Shown: piece by piece, positions 31,272-43,822 of the stretch
How the letters are laid out: every line of letters begins with the position of its first letter
Position numbering within the stretch: the stretch's first letter is position 1
DNA from: Ascaphus truei
Lineage: Eukaryota; Chordata; Amphibia; Anura; Ascaphidae
DNA: 64,000 nucleotides
Direction of reading: 5' to 3'
NCBI GenBank assembly: GCA_036426205.1
Contig: CM071568.1
Location: forward strand, 47,136,483-47,200,482
Translations under genes and position numbers: made by a program
The notes under the pieces: generated by a model
The model's database searches: none
What the model saw: only the letters and a program-made list of their open reading frames with translations
Told to the model about the DNA's origin: nothing

Positions 31272-33000
31272 TACAGTACTTCCACTATTGCCAGGGATTC
31301 TGGGAAATGACATGCAAATGAGCTCATTTAACATAATCTATTTTAACATGGAGCCCTATAACCTTATGCCTGCCGTATTACTCAGGTTTTCAGCACAGCC
31401 AGTTAACCTACCCACAGACAGCTCTTTCAACCTTTTGGATACAGTACAGTAAATACAAATCTCGTTCCCCATTGTCTCTTAGCATACAGTGCTTCCACTG
31501 CAGCCATGGAGCCTGGGAAATGCAAATGAGCTCACGTGTCATCTTTTGCTTCTAATCCATTCTAACATAGAGCCTTTTGACCGTTTGGGTCTCATCAGGA
31601 TGGTTATACTGGCTTTGCAATATGAAGCTGGGATAGGATCCAGCCATACATGAAATAAGTTATGGTGGGTAAAAAAGTTAACCACGGTAACCAAAACGTA
31701 TTTATCATATGATAACCATTTTATTTAAAGTGTGAGAACTTAAATGTCATGAGCCTAATGTACATTTAATATTTGCTATATTTACTAATTAGAATATGTG
31801 TGAACCACTTGAAGGGAAATTGCTAGGAGAGAACAATGCAATGATTATTTGCGGCTAGTTGTAAAGTTAATGGGAAGCTGAGTCCATGGACCAATTAACA
31901 GCATCTTTGTGTTTTCTTAAGAGGAAAATGAGCAGCATTGTTAACCAGAAAGGGTTTACAGACCTCAGTGAGGTCCTGGGAAGTGAATAAAAGACTTATG
32001 ATTGTAGATAGATGCATGTACTTTGTTTAAAGTCTTGCCCTGTATGTTTTACCTCTCCAGCAATCAATGTGTTAAAAGAAATAAGCTGTAATATATTTTG
32101 TCGGACCTGTAACAGATATATATATATACACACACACATTTGCACTGGATCTCTAGGGAAATAGCCATGGAAAAAAACAGGTTGCAACATTGCACACCTT
32201 TCTGGCAGTGAATCAGTGAAGTATTTTGTAGCGTTAACATGGTAGATTATCTATTACAGTTTCCCTGCTGTAGTCCTGTTGTTGAAAAATAAAGGGGTTT
32301 ATTTATCAAAGTCTCCGTGCTGCAAACATGGCACAAAGGCACTAAATGTAACACGGAAAGACATTGCCAGTTAAACCAGTGGGATTTTCTTCTTTTATAA
32401 ATCTGTTGCAGTCTTTTCTTCAATAATGTTTTGCCCCAGTTTGGAAGCAGGAAGGCCTTAATAAATAACAGTATTTTTTTATCCAAGACCACCAAAGTAA
32501 CTACGGGCGTACGTATCAAATCTACACTTCTACAAAACCAGGGAAGTAGGAGAACAAAACAAACTGCACCAAATGTATCCAGGTAAAAAGAAAACATTGT
32601 TTTCCAAGGGATTTCTTTCTTTAGCGAAAATAAACAAAACGCCAGATTTATCCGTTTCGCAGTCACGCGTATTTGATCAATTACCCCCTAAGATTGGTTT
32701 CAATTTCAGTAATAAATATGCCTATAGTTCTGCTTTGCTATAAATTTATTTTAATTTCTTTTTAAATAACAATTGAATTGATCATTCAAAATGGACACTC
32801 TTCCAAATGCTATTGTGTCAGTACAATAGTTAAGCTTACACCAATATTTGTTTATTTGCAAAAATGGCGTTGCTGAAATTGCATTTGTAATTTAATACTT
32901 ACTCAACATTTAAAATGAGGATGGTAGATCTTTAAATAACTGAAGTGATTGCTACAGGTTTTTAAATATTTAGTTCATGTCTTCACTCAACTTGTAAAAA
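31272..33000. other. Intronic sequence with faint duplications
   Basis: TCTTAGCATACAGT and the following context recur at about 31,262 and 31,477 (both followed by TTCCACT and, later, GGGAAATG...CAAATGAGCTCA), a diverged direct duplication of roughly 200 bp. A TTTATTTATCAAAGTCTC repeat block lies near 32,297. No gene was recognised. Confidence 0.45.
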
Positions 33001-33008
33001 GTGCTGAG

Positions 33009-33451
33009 TAGAGATGTGCGGAACTGCCAAAACCCGTTTCCTGGAATTTTCCAGGCTTTCCATTCAAAATCCGTTCCACGGTGTCAAATCCATTGAAGGA
33101 TTGTTCCAGTTTCAATCCATACGGATTAATCCAAAAGTGCCATTGGATACAATCTGGGTGGATTCTAAAGGATCCGATTTGTGGATTCCACAATTTGAGA
33201 GAAAGAGAGAGATTCCCCTCCCACAGATTTAATCTGAGTGTGGATTTTAACAATCCGATCACGGAATATTAATCCGCCATGTGGATTGTCAGTAATAGAA
33301 AACGCCCCCCCTTCCCCCGCCCCGCCCCCCCCCCCCTCCCGAAAAAGACGGATCGCTCTTTTTGATACTGAGCTACGGAAATCTGCAAACCAAAAGGAGC
33401 CGGCTGATCCGATGTGGATCCAAATCCACAAAAACAATTCACCCATCTCTA
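33009..33451. mobile_element. hAT MITE with perfect 8-bp TSD
   Basis: TAGAGATGTGCGGAA at the left and AATTCACCCATCTCTA at the right are imperfect inverted repeats. GTGCTGAG flanks both ends exactly (33,001-33,008 and 33,452-33,459). The 443-bp interior has repeated ATCCGAT/GTGGATT motifs and no transposase. Confidence 0.88.
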
Positions 33452-33561
33452 GTGCTGAGTTCATTGTTGGTATGTACAGTACATGTTGAACTATATTTTA
33501 ACAATATCCATTCTACAGTAAACAACTTTAAATAAAATGTTAATTATTTTGTGTGTTGTGC

Positions 33562-33567
<6 letters not shown>

Positions 33568-33608
<41 letters not shown>

Positions 33609-34000
33609 TCTAAGGATGTCTGTACATCCCTCTGTGATAGGCTGATCGGCCTGTCACTCACACAGGGACAGCCAATAAGACTACACACCCCCCCCTCTGT
33701 GATAGACTGAGCGGTCACTCACCCAGAGATTTTAATGGCAGTGGGGTGCAGGAGTGTCAGGTGTTAATGTCCTAATTAATGTAATCTATATATAACAAAG
33801 CCTAAGGATGTGTGCACATCCTTCTGTGATAGGCTGGATGGCCTTTTATTCACCCAGGGACAGCCAATGAGACTGCACCCCCCCACCCATCCCTCTGTGA
33901 TGGGTTGATTGACCTGTCACTCACCCAGAGACAGCCAGTAAGGCTGTTCATCCCTCCCCCTCTGTGAATGGAATGGAGAGCAGTGTGCACATGGGGCCGC
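33568..34000 (+). repeat. Tandem pair of Helitron-like repeat units
   Basis: An (AT)n run is followed by AAAACTCTAAGGATGTCTG, CTCTGTGATAGGCTGATCGG and CACTCACACAGGGACAGCCA. A second unit starts near 33,786 with TCTATATATAACAAAGCC and the same order of blocks. The TCTATATATA-type beginning after A resembles Helitron 5' ends; no CTRR terminus was matched. Confidence 0.45.
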
Positions 34001-34120
34001 AGGTAGTGCAAAGAGGGGGGAGGAAAGACAGCAAGGTGTGCATAGAGAGGGGCAAACACAGTAATGCAAGGGGTGCAAAGAGGGGCAGGACACGATGGAG
34101 GAAGGAGGAGAGGAGAGAAA

Positions 34121-34418
34121 GTAAAGCTGGCTTATAATTCCTTGCAACGTGACATCGCTCCAAAACAAATTCATTGACTCCGTCGCAAGCGCTTATAGTA
34201 AGCGCAGGAGCGACGGAGCGTCTAAAAATTTGGAAGCCGGGTAAATTTGATTTCTTAGAGACAGTCGCCACATGTGACTGTCTCTAAACCAATCAAATTG
34301 CGCGGCCCGCAATTGACGTCACTGGCGTCCGTTGCTAAAAAACAAATTATAACTTTCGCTGACGGCGACGGCTGACGTCATCGGTTGCGTCGCCGTCCCC
34401 AGCACTATAAGCGCAGCC
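34121..34418. mobile_element. Probable MITE
   Basis: GGCTTATAATTCC-type sequence at the left and CACTATAAGCGCAGCC at the right are partly complementary. Inside lie a perfect hairpin (TTAGAGACAGTC with GACTGTCTCTAA) and GACGTCA boxes. The TSD is unclear. Confidence 0.45.
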
Positions 34419-34699
34419 AAAGGAGGGGAGAGGAGACATAGGTACAAAAACCCTCCATTGTACATTGTCTGTGCGGGTAGGATTACTGTCCATGCACTTT
34501 TTAAACCCAGGCTGTGCTGAAAAAACTATAATATGGCAGGCATAAGAGTATATACATCCATGTTAAAATGAATTAGAAGCAAAAGGTCTTTTACCTCTTT
34601 TTGCTACTTATTTTAACTATAAAACATTATTGCAGTATATTCTGTCTCTTTGTTTCAACCTCTATATATTATGAGAAAACTTTGATTCAAGTCCTCTGA

Positions 34700-35310
34700 A
34701 AATATTCATAGCAAAAATGGTCCGGACTCGGCTTTGCGAGGCCCAAGGCAGCACACTGGCAGCAGGGCCCGCCCTGTAAAAAAGTGAAGGGGACTTATCT
34801 TGATAAGCGGTACTCCTCCGGCTGTGTTGTGGCATCATGGCGGCACGTGACATCACGTTGCCATGGCAAAAGCGTCGTCATATGATGTCGCTGTGCCATT
34901 TGACTTTGATCACCATGGCAACGCGACGCTACAGGAAATGGCCCGCTCTGAAAAAGGTAAGACCCTATTACAAAGGAGCACACACATCTCTCTCTACCGG
35001 TCCGGGGGCCCCGCGCTTCCTCCTCCTGTCGGCGCTGGGATCCAACTTCCGTCCAACCATAGGCCCCCCCACTCTCCTCCAACTTCCCCCTCCGGTTGGG
35101 CGGAAGTTGGATCCCAGCGCCGACAGGAGGAGGAAGCGCGAGGACCCCTGACCGGCAGAGAGGTGTGTGGGTGGGGGGGGGGGGGGCGCGCTCCCTCCTT
35201 CAGCTTCCCCCTCCTGTTGGTGGAAGTTGGATCCCTGCGCTGACAGGAGGAGGAAGAACAGGGAGCACGGGGCCCCCGAAGGCGCGGGGCCGGCCGCCTT
35301 GCCCTAATTA
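34700..35310. repeat. Inverted and direct repeats of a GGAAGTTGGATCC unit
   Basis: GCTTCCTCCTCCTGTCGGCG then TGGGATCCAACTTCC (about 35,008-35,052) is repeated inverted at about 35,100-35,140 and again, directly, at about 35,221-35,260. The first two form a palindrome with arms of about 45 bp. Flanking CCATGGCAACGCGACG-type sequence suggests a MITE. Non-coding. Confidence 0.65.
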
Positions 35311-38300
35311 TGTTATAACTGATATACCTACAGAGGAGATTTAATCCTTCTAGATAGAAATGCATCACGTGATTGGTATTACAATTTCCACTCAGTTTTT
35401 GATTGACCTTTTTTACGGTGTTGCACTAGAAGTTCTTTTTTTTACTTTTTTCTCTATTCCGTGGAATATTCTGCGCTCTGAAGTTCCTGTTCTATATTAT
35501 GTTAGATAACTTATTATTTGTATGATTTCATACTTCAAGCATATTACCTGTTTTTTTTTTAAATGCTATTTTAACATTTTCCTGCCTATTTTCCAGAATT
35601 TTGGTAAAAAAAAAAAAAAAAAAAAATTTGAAGTGTGACACAACCTCCCCCAAAGTTTTGAAGCAGGGATTCTTTGGTAAATGACACATAAGTTTATTTT
35701 CTGTGGGGTCTTTTCTTCTTTTTTTTTTAGCAAAGTCTATCGGCTGCAAACATACTGCATCAAGTTTATCATAGAACTGCCCTCGACAAACCTGCTGCAG
35801 TGTTTTTGCCTCACTTCTGCAGCCAGGGGACTTGAATAGCTCCCTCAGACTCATCACTGCTCATACTCTTTGAGTGTCCAGTTTGTATCCTCTTTGTACT
35901 GCATCCTGTGTAATACCACTGAATTCACTGATCACGTTTGCGTTAAATAAAAGGAGTTACACACCTGATCACCACTATGTAAAGTAAGGCTACCTCCATT
36001 GATCCTGTCACCTGAGTTTAGAGACGTGCAAACTTTTTACCTAAGTTGTGAACCCTGCACAATTTGCTGTTTTTTGTCCAACACCGAAAAATCTTACTTT
36101 TTTTTTAAAGTATGCTAACTGTGCGAAAATCAAACATTTGTTTGCTTATGTTTCTTTAGAAATGAATGACATATTGCCTCTATTAAAGGCCTCCAAATGG
36201 GGGAGTGTGTGTCAATTAAGTGTGTCCTTTACCATCAGCTCACCCTGCCCTTGTCAGAAAGTCAGTAAAGGTAAGGGAGGGAGAGTGCAAACATGTCACT
36301 GCCATTACTACATTTGGTGCTTTTGGTCACTTGGATATAAAGGCAGTGTAAAGGTTAAGCATACAGATTTATCTGCAGCCTCAGCTTCTTGTCTGGCTGC
36401 ACAAAAGTTTGTTTAAAACCAGAGACAGAACATAAAACACAAGACAGAGCTCAGTGCACATCCAGTATGTTTGCACAAAAGTTTGAGCACAAAAATGTGC
36501 ATATCCAAATAAACGTTCATTGCTGTACGGTAATTCAACAAGGTTTTGCAATGTGTTTCATATGTACCTTTACTCAAGGTCATTATTGATCTTTTGTTTC
36601 AGGTCAGTCTAGACAGCTTCCTGATAAACAAAGAGCAAAATCCTGCAAAGTGAACAGGGACATGGACTTACATTAGATCACAGTTTACTTTCATATACTT
36701 CTCTTGATTGAAAAGTTTATGCAAAATAGGAATGGCAAAGCTGGGTGCGTTAAATGAGAAGCTACGAGAACCAAATGCACAAACCCTTGAGATTTGTAGA
36801 ACCAAAACCAGAACTCCAGACCAAGGCCCATCTCTAGGTGTTTTTCTCTCTTGTTTAATTATTCAAATTTTTTCAGTTATAATATTTTAGTTTACTAGTT
36901 GTTTTACGTATTTTTCATGGTATGTTATCCTATTTTAGCATTTGAGTTTTTTTCCATAATTTGGTAAAATTCCAAAACCAAACAAATTGAGTTTTGGCAA
37001 AACCAGAACCAAAACATGTCAATTATTTGAACCAAAACCACGTCTAAAATAAAAACACTGCAGAACTAAAACTTGTGTGAAAATGCTCACTTTTATGAAA
37101 TACTCATAGAATTGTTGTATGATAAAGAATACAGTACATCTCTACTCTAAAGAAATTAGCATAATCTTTCACTTTTTCACAGGGCTCCACTACATCTGTT
37201 TTACTTACCTACTGTACTTGACATAACTTTTTCTCATAAAACTTCATTATGATTTCACTTGTCATTCAGGCTTCAGTCCAGTATTCTACTTTTTAATCCT
37301 TGTTTTCTTATTATACACATTTCAACATAATTGTGCACTTTTCTGTATTATTGAAAATCCACATTTATCCAGTGTGTGAAAATACAGATTCTTTGTTCCA
37401 ATAATTATGGTTCGACACGGGTTTCTTTGCAGTTCCAAATATCATTTATTCTTGAGGCAGTTTTCAGTACCCAGCTTCAGTTAGTATTGGTAAGGACAGG
37501 TTATCAATGGAGAACAGACTTGGGCTATATATTTTTCTGTTCTGATGCATAATTTCCATATAGTAATTCCCAGCTACTAAATTAATCTATTGCAATTAAG
37601 CAGTAATAATATTAGGAAGCCAAGATCTGCGTATAATTTCAAAATTAATAAAACAAAAGCCTTGGCATACGGCCTATATTCTTATCTAAACCGTGGGCAG
37701 ACTTCATCTTGTACCCAAAATGTACTAAAAACAATTCACTTGTTCTAACTTTTCTACAAAATAAGTTTCCCTTAAATGTTTTTCTTTCTAACATCCCACA
37801 ATCAGTTCAGTCTGAATAGAGTCCGGGGAAACAAAATGGATACAAACAGACAACATGGATTCCGAATCACTTGAATTCCATTTATAAATCCCCCCTAAAA
37901 AAAATAAAAGCTTTTTCTGGGACATGTGATTTGGCAATTATGTTTTTGGTAATAAAAATGTTAGTGACATAAATAATCTATATAAAAATGCTAAAAAAAA
38001 GTTACTAGAGCATTAATACAAATATCAATATAATTGAATCTATCATAAAATGTAACTTGTCCCAAGATGTTTCTGTATTGTCATATAACAGTTCTTTGGT
38101 GTTATAGAGTTAATTCTTTTAGACACTAATTGGTTGTTTTTACTTGTGTCTGCTCTGGGTCTGATAACACCAAAACATTCACATTGGCCTTCTCTGCTGT
38201 GCTAACATCCCTATCTCTTGTTTAACTTTCCACTCGTACATTTTGTAACAGTGCCCATGATAGAGTGTAAGCTCTTCTGCAACTCGAGAGTAGTTGTACT

Positions 38301-38520
38301 GTGATTGAAACGATGTAAAATACGATGTTTAACTTTAAAATTAAATAAAATTGTCTTCCAGCGCGTGGTCTTATTGCCCTTTTTCTTCCGTATATGTAAA
38401 ACAAAGAACACACCACAAACAAGTGGTATAATAGGCGTCGACAATCAAATTCTTACCTATTGAGAAGTAGAGAACTTAACACTTGCCTGTGTGTTGTTCC
38501 CGTAGTGTGTGCTCCTCTAT
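35311..38520. other. Long AT-rich intronic stretch
   Basis: No gene was recognised. TAGAGACGTGCAAAC near 36,020 and GGCCCATCTCTA near 36,823 resemble the ends of the hAT family of 33,009 but without matching flanks. AAAACCAGAGACAGAACAT at about 36,415 is shared with about 52,826 and, inverted, about 55,975-56,000. ACCAAAACC-type repeats occur around 36,960-37,070. Confidence 0.4.
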
Positions 38521-38805
38521 GTTGTATTGTATTGTATGTCTTTATTTATATAGCGCCATAAATGTACATAGCGCTTCCCAGTAGTAATACATATCATATA
38601 AATAACAAATTATATAAATAACAGGTCATGGGAATAAGTGCTTCAGACATAAAAGTAACATTAAGGAAGAGGAGTCCCTGCTCCGAGGAGCTTACAATCT
38701 AATTGGTAGGTAGGGAGAACGTACAGAGACAGTAGGAGGGAGTTCTGGTAAGTGCGTCTGCAGGGGGCCAAGCTTTATGTATCATGTGTCCAGGATTATC
38801 CAGTG

Positions 38806-39546
38806 CTATTCATATGCTTCTTTAAGCAGATGTGTCTTAAGGTGGGTCTTAAAGGTGGATAGAGAGGGTGCTAGTCGGGTATTGAATGGAAGGGCATTCC
38901 AGAGGTGTGGGGCAGTCAGTGAGAAAGGTTTAAGGCGGGAGAGGGCTTTAGATACAAAGGGGGTAGAAAGAAGACATCCTTGAGAAGAACGCAAGAGTCG
39001 GGATGGTGCATAGCGAGAAATTAGGGCTGAGATGTAAGGAGCGGCAGAAGAGTTTAAAGATTTAAAAGTGAGGAGGAGAATTGAGTGTGAGATACGGGAT
39101 TTGATCGGAAGCCAGGAGAGGGATTTCAGGAGGAGAGATGCAGAGACAGATTTAGGAAAGAGTAGAGTGATTCTGGCAGCAGCGTTTAGGATAGATTGTA
39201 GGGGAGACAGGTGAGAGGCAGGAAGGCCGGACAGCAGGAGGTTGCAGTAATCGAGACGTGAGAGAATGAGGGCCTAAGTCAGAGTTTTAGCAGTCGAGTA
39301 ACAGAGGAAAGGGCGTATCTTTGTGATATTGCGGAGGAAAAAGCAACAAGTTTTAGAAACGTTTTGAATATGAGAGGAGAATGAGAGAGAGGAATCAAGT
39401 GTAACCCCTAGGCAGCGTGCTTGGGCTACTGGGTGAATGATCATATTTCGAATAGTAATGTGGAAGGAGGTAGTAGGGCCAGGTTTGGGAGGAAGTATAA
39501 GGAGCTCTGTTTTAGCCATGTTAAGTTTCAGTCGGCGGATGGCCAT
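38806..39546 (-). pseudogene. LINE reverse transcriptase C-terminal remnants
   Basis: Two pieces in different frames. The first has [16 protein letters not shown], then [20 protein letters not shown] and ITKIRPFL, the palm-thumb region after the catalytic site. The second has KPFSLTAPHLWNALPF, then LSTFKTHLKTHLL, the usual end of CR1/L2/Rex1 ORF2. No FADD-type catalytic motif was seen, so the copy is dead. Sequence between 39,000 and 39,270 is decayed coding sequence in shifted frames. Confidence 0.75.
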
Positions 39547-39892
39547 CCAGGATGATATTCCAGAGAGGCATTCAGAACCTTTGGTCTGTATAGCAGGTGT
39601 AAGGTCAGGGGTTGAAAGGTAAATGTGTGTGTCGTCAGCATAGAGGTGATATTTAAACCCAAAAGATGTGATTAGTTCATCTAGAGAGAGTGTGTAAAGA
39701 GAAAAGAGAAGGGGTCCCAGGCAGAGCCCTGGGGTACCCCCACAGAGAGATCAATAGAGGAGGAGGAGGTGTTAGCAAAAGAGACACTGAAAGTACGATG
39801 GGAGAGTTAAGAGGAGATCCAGGATAGAGCTTTATTCCGAATACCAAGAGTATGGAGAGAGGGCAGAGTTGAAACAGGACAGCATAAATTTG

Positions 39893-40605
39893 TAGTGAAT
39901 GAAGTCTGCGAGCGTATTCCCTGCTTTTGCAATCACCTGCCTCCTGTGCAGCTCTGGCCTGATTGGCCTCCTGTGCTATTTAGTGCCTGCCCCGCCCTCA
40001 GGAAGTTGCTGGACATAGACTTTGCAATCCAAGTTGCAAGTAACTGTGCTTGTCACAGACTCCCTGTTTGGCCTGCTGGGCTCCTTGTGCCTTGTATCCT
40101 GCTTCCAGTCCCCTGCATCCCAAGGCCTTCTTGCATAGCAGCCCCGGCGCTGCTTTCTTTGTTCCTGGCAGACTTCGCCTTCGCCGCGCTGTAGCGGCTA
40201 CGCTGGTTTCCCCAGCGTTTCCTCTGACGTGTCTTCACCTCTGGTTCCTGCTTCCTCCAAGTGGAGTGTACTACTGGCCTTTTCCTGACGCACTGCAGCA
40301 CCTTCGCTGAAGCATCTCAGCTGCAGTGGCTTCTCTCAAGGTTCTAGCCTCCTGTGCTGAAGTACCTTCACCCAAGATTTCCTGTTGATGACCTCGGCTT
40401 GTTTCCTCGACCACCGCTCCTGTGCCGTCTGCTTTGAACCCTGCCTGGATAACGTTAACCCTACTTTCTCCAATCCTGACCTGGCTATGTCCGATTATGG
40501 AATCCGCACTCCGGACCTAACTCCATGGCTTAAGGTCGGTGTTTATACATCCCCACCTCAGCCTCGCGGTCCGGTACCAGTTTGTGGCAAGCAGAGGAAC
40601 GAGTG
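39893..40605 (+). mobile_element. LTR-like insertion in the LINE
   Basis: The right part (40,440-40,600: TTCTCCAATCCTGACC, CCGATTATGGAATCCG, CCACCTCAGCCTCGCGGTCC) is homologous to the right part of the solo LTR at 59,295-60,326. It interrupts LINE similarity. The left border near TGTAGTGAATG and the right border are approximate, and no TSD could be assigned. Confidence 0.55.
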
Positions 40606-40986
40606 GAGGAACGCAGCATGCGTGTGTGGGAGTTTAGCCAGGGTCTGGGGTTAGAAGGGCGAGGACGGCAGAGAGGAAGTGGGGCATGAAGATCAAGAGA
40701 GGAAGATAAGGCAGAGTTGTAGTTCCTGACCAGGTTGTCGGGGTCTGGAGAAGAACTGAGAGAGGAGAGGGAGGAGCGTAAAGTGGAATCAAGAGCTGGT
40801 AGGTTAATAGAGCGCAGGTTTCTGCAAAAACGAGGGCGCGATGGAGAGAAGCGAGAGAGAAAATGAGATGAGGTGATGGTCAGAGAGAGGAAAAGGGGAA
40901 ATGGAGAAATCGGAGAGAGATAAGTTTTTAGTGAAAACCAGGTCTAGGTAGTGGCCATCCTTGTGGGTACTGGCTGCAGTCCACTG

Positions 40987-41662
40987 TTAAAGGCCAAAAG
41001 AAGAGGTTAGAGAGGGAAAGTGGGAAGTCCAAGGGAGAGAGGGGTCATCAATATGGCAGTTGAAGTCCCCAAGGAGAAGAACAGGGGAGTCTGAGGAGAG
41101 AAAGAAAGAGAGCCAGGATTCAAAGTGAGAGAGAAAGGCAGAAGGGGGATGAGTAGCGGAAGGTGGGCGATAGATGACCGCCACATGGACAGGGAGAGGA
41201 AAGAAGATCTGGACTGTGTGAACCTCAAAGGAGGGAAAAGCAAGAGAGGGAGGAATAGGAACGGTTCGGTAGAGGCAGAGAGAGGAGAGCAGGAGCCCCA
41301 CGCCTCCACCCCTGCCATCAGGGCGTGGAGTGTGGGAGAAGGAAAGGCCACCATAAGAGAGGGCAGCTTCCAGAGCAGTCAGTCTGAGTGAGCCAGGTTT
41401 CAGTTATAGCAAAGAGAAGCAGGGAGTGAGAGAGAAAGAAGTCATGCACAGAGAGGAACTTGTTAGAGTGGGAGCGAGCATTCCAAAGGGCACAGGAGAA
41501 AGGGAGAGAGGAGGGAGGGTGGCAGGGGATGGGTATGAGGTTCGAGGGGTTTACACCAGAAGGAGTAGAAGTTGCATGTGGAAGGCGAGGACGAGAGCAA
41601 GTAGAAATAAGGCAGGGACCAGGATTGGGAGAGATATCCCCAGAAGCGAGGAGGAGAAGCAT
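40987..41662 (-). pseudogene. LINE endonuclease domain with 2A-like start
   Basis: The frame starts with SGDISPNPGP, resembling a 2A recoding peptide (consensus DxExNPGP). It then shows APE-type endonuclease landmarks: CALWNARS, FAITETWL, and in a shifted frame AVIYRPPS and LLLGDFNCHIDD. The enzyme would nick target DNA to prime reverse transcription. At least one frameshift lies near 41,330. Confidence 0.75.
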
Positions 41663-41812
41663 GGATAGAAAGAGAATGTGTGAGGATGATTTGTAGGGGT
41701 GTGTTTTAGTGAAGGGGGTATAGCTGTCAGAGGGCGCAGGTAAGAAAGGAGTTCATGTTCTTTCTGCTGTTGCCTTAAAAAGTCCATTCCTGCGCACTAG
41801 GCACCGGCTGCT

Positions 41813-41880
41813 CACTCTGCGCGTGCGCACTGCAGTCACAACGCTCGCCTCATACGACCGCAGTGCGCACGCGCAGAGTG
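41813..41880. repeat. Perfect 21-bp inverted repeat
   Basis: CACTCTGCGCGTGCGCACTG plus C at 41,813-41,833 is exactly mirrored at 41,860-41,880, with a 26-bp spacer. It lies just upstream (minus strand) of the LINE start and may be a MITE or part of a LINE 5' region. Confidence 0.85.
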
Positions 41881-42910
41881 ATTTTGCAAAAGCCCTTCCA
41901 TCCTTAACATGACATTAAAATGAGTTAACCATTGTTTCAGTTGTTCTGTCATCCCTCTGGAGTGTCTTACTATTTTACTTAATTTGTTTCTGGGAATTTC
42001 AGAGTCTATTGAATTCATTAATCCAACACGAATATGGTGGCTGTAGTGTCCCTTTTTGTTCTCTGTGAGTTATAAGGAGACATGCCAAGTGTGAACCACA
42101 TTTGTATGGACTGCACTTGAAATGTGGTGTACTGTATGTTGTAAAATTTGCATATTTGGCAGTAACCAACTAATCTCTAGGGTTAACTTTCCTAGTAACT
42201 CATTTGTATTTCACCTCCCTTGCTCCTGGTGTTGGTGTGTCCAATCTAATTTTATTGAAGCTCCTGTAAATGGCGATTCTGAATATGTAGGTTTATTGTA
42301 GCTTGTGTGTGGTTATGTTTACTGTCTCAGCTATCCATAGCCTCTGTTTTAGTCAATTGAACTACCACACGTCGTTCCCTTTGTTGTATTTACAGATCAT
42401 TGAGATACCTCTTTTCTTAATAGTGTCTTATTCTGGGACACCATTATACTATTGTGATACCAAGTAAATCCTTCCTGATATTCGCAGTAGCATAATACCT
42501 TTATGATATCTTCTTCATTCCATACAACAGATAATGATACATTTTGGAATTCACTTTCCCAAACTTCCCCTAGTACTTGCTATATGGTGCAATGTGAGTA
42601 TGCATAAAAAAGTGAAAAACCACATATGTCTCTTGTGTCCATTTGATCTGTTATTGTAATTAAAAATGGGACATTGTTTGTCTGGTATCGGAAAGGTCCA
42701 CTTCCTGTGATACCAGTTGGTGTCGTAGTTCACATTTTCTGGTACCGGCTCACTGAGTGGTCCTTTCATCTTTGTAAGAAGTGGTTGCTGTTCACCTGAT
42801 GGAAACGGGTCTTTTATCTTTGGTTTGTCTTTCTGTAGCTGCTTTTGAACATGGGACATTTCTGGCTCCCAAAAGAGAGGCAGATATCATGAACCTGTAA
42901 AGCTTATAAA
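41881..42910. other. Intronic sequence without features
   Basis: No gene, terminal repeat or tandem array was recognised. Confidence 0.45.
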
Positions 42911-43429
42911 CATGGGGGGGGGGGGGGAGGGGAGGTAGAAAATGTTGGGGGTTCCAAATAAAAGTCTCTTCCAGGCATCCAAATCCATAATTCATCTGAG
43001 GAGAAAAAAATTAAGGCCTGGTGCTTTCGGGGGGGGGGGGGGGGGGGGGGGGGGGGTCGTTTTGACCGGCACTGGAAGCCAGGCCCAACTTCTGTGTCCG
43101 GTGGCCGGGCCTCTGGTTGCTGCTGTGCCACAGCTCTCCCAGCTGCTGCGGGCCTCTTTCCCACACCAGGCCTGCCTCTCTCCCGCCAGAAGCTGTGCCT
43201 GACTACTGGGTGGGCCCAGCTTCTGCCGCGCACTACTGGGAAAGAGAAGCCTGTCTTGGGGGAGAGAGACACACATGTAGCAGCTGGGGAGAGTGGGGGC
43301 ACTGGAGGCTTGAGACCATGTCCAAGGTAAGTGTGTGTTGTATGTATTTGGAGATGGGGGAGTAGTGTTGTATGTATTTGGGGGGGAGTAGTGTTCTATT
43401 ATTTGGTGATGGGAGAGTAGTGTTGTATG
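42911..43429. repeat. Poly-G tracts and short tandem array
   Basis: G-runs at 42,914-42,930 and 43,029-43,056. From 43,330 to 43,429 there are three or four imperfect units containing GGAGTAGTGTTGTATGTATT. The GC-rich block between (43,060-43,320) is unassigned. Confidence 0.75.
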
Positions 43430-43822
43430 CAGTGGCGTAGCTAGAAATGCCCGGGCCCCCAGGCAAATTTTTTTTCAGGGTCCCATTAATATTAATACTG
43501 ACTGCAATTTTTTTCTCCCTTCCCCATCCTCTCCCTGATACCCTCTCTCTCATCTCTCCCCATCCCTCCTCATCATCATCATCCCTCATTATCATCTCTC
43601 CCCCTTCTCATCATCTCTTCCTCTCCTCATCATCATCTCTTCCCCTCTTACCAATAGATAATAAAAAATACTCCCCCTCCTACCAATAGATAATAATAAA
43701 AAATACTCCCCCTCCTACCAATAGATAATAAAAAATACACCCTCCCCAATACATAATAAAAACACCCTCCTCCCCAATACATAATAAAAATACAACCCCC
43801 TCCCCAATACATAATAAATACC
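43430..43822 (+). mobile_element. hAT-like terminus (CAGTGGCGTAGC) and tandem repeat
   Basis: CAGTGGCGTAGCTAGAAATG begins a TIR that recurs in reverse at 48,491-48,529. It is followed by pyrimidine-rich (TCATCATC) sequence and, at 43,648-43,822, five or six units of about 31-35 bp with CCAATAGATAATAAAAAATA passing into CCAATACATAATAAAA. The right end of the element was not found. Confidence 0.6.

Larger units (their letters stand above)
38521..41720 (-). mobile_element. Jockey-group (CR1/L2/Rex1-like) LINE, decayed
   Basis: Minus-strand order: endonuclease (41,662-about 41,000), interrupted middle, RT C-terminal region (about 39,550-38,800), then a 3' UTR with the block CGCTATATAAATAAAGACAT and a TACAA-type tandem tail at 38,523. 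Much of RT is missing, and an LTR-like sequence sits at about 39,893-40,605. The family within the group could not be fixed. Confidence 0.78.
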
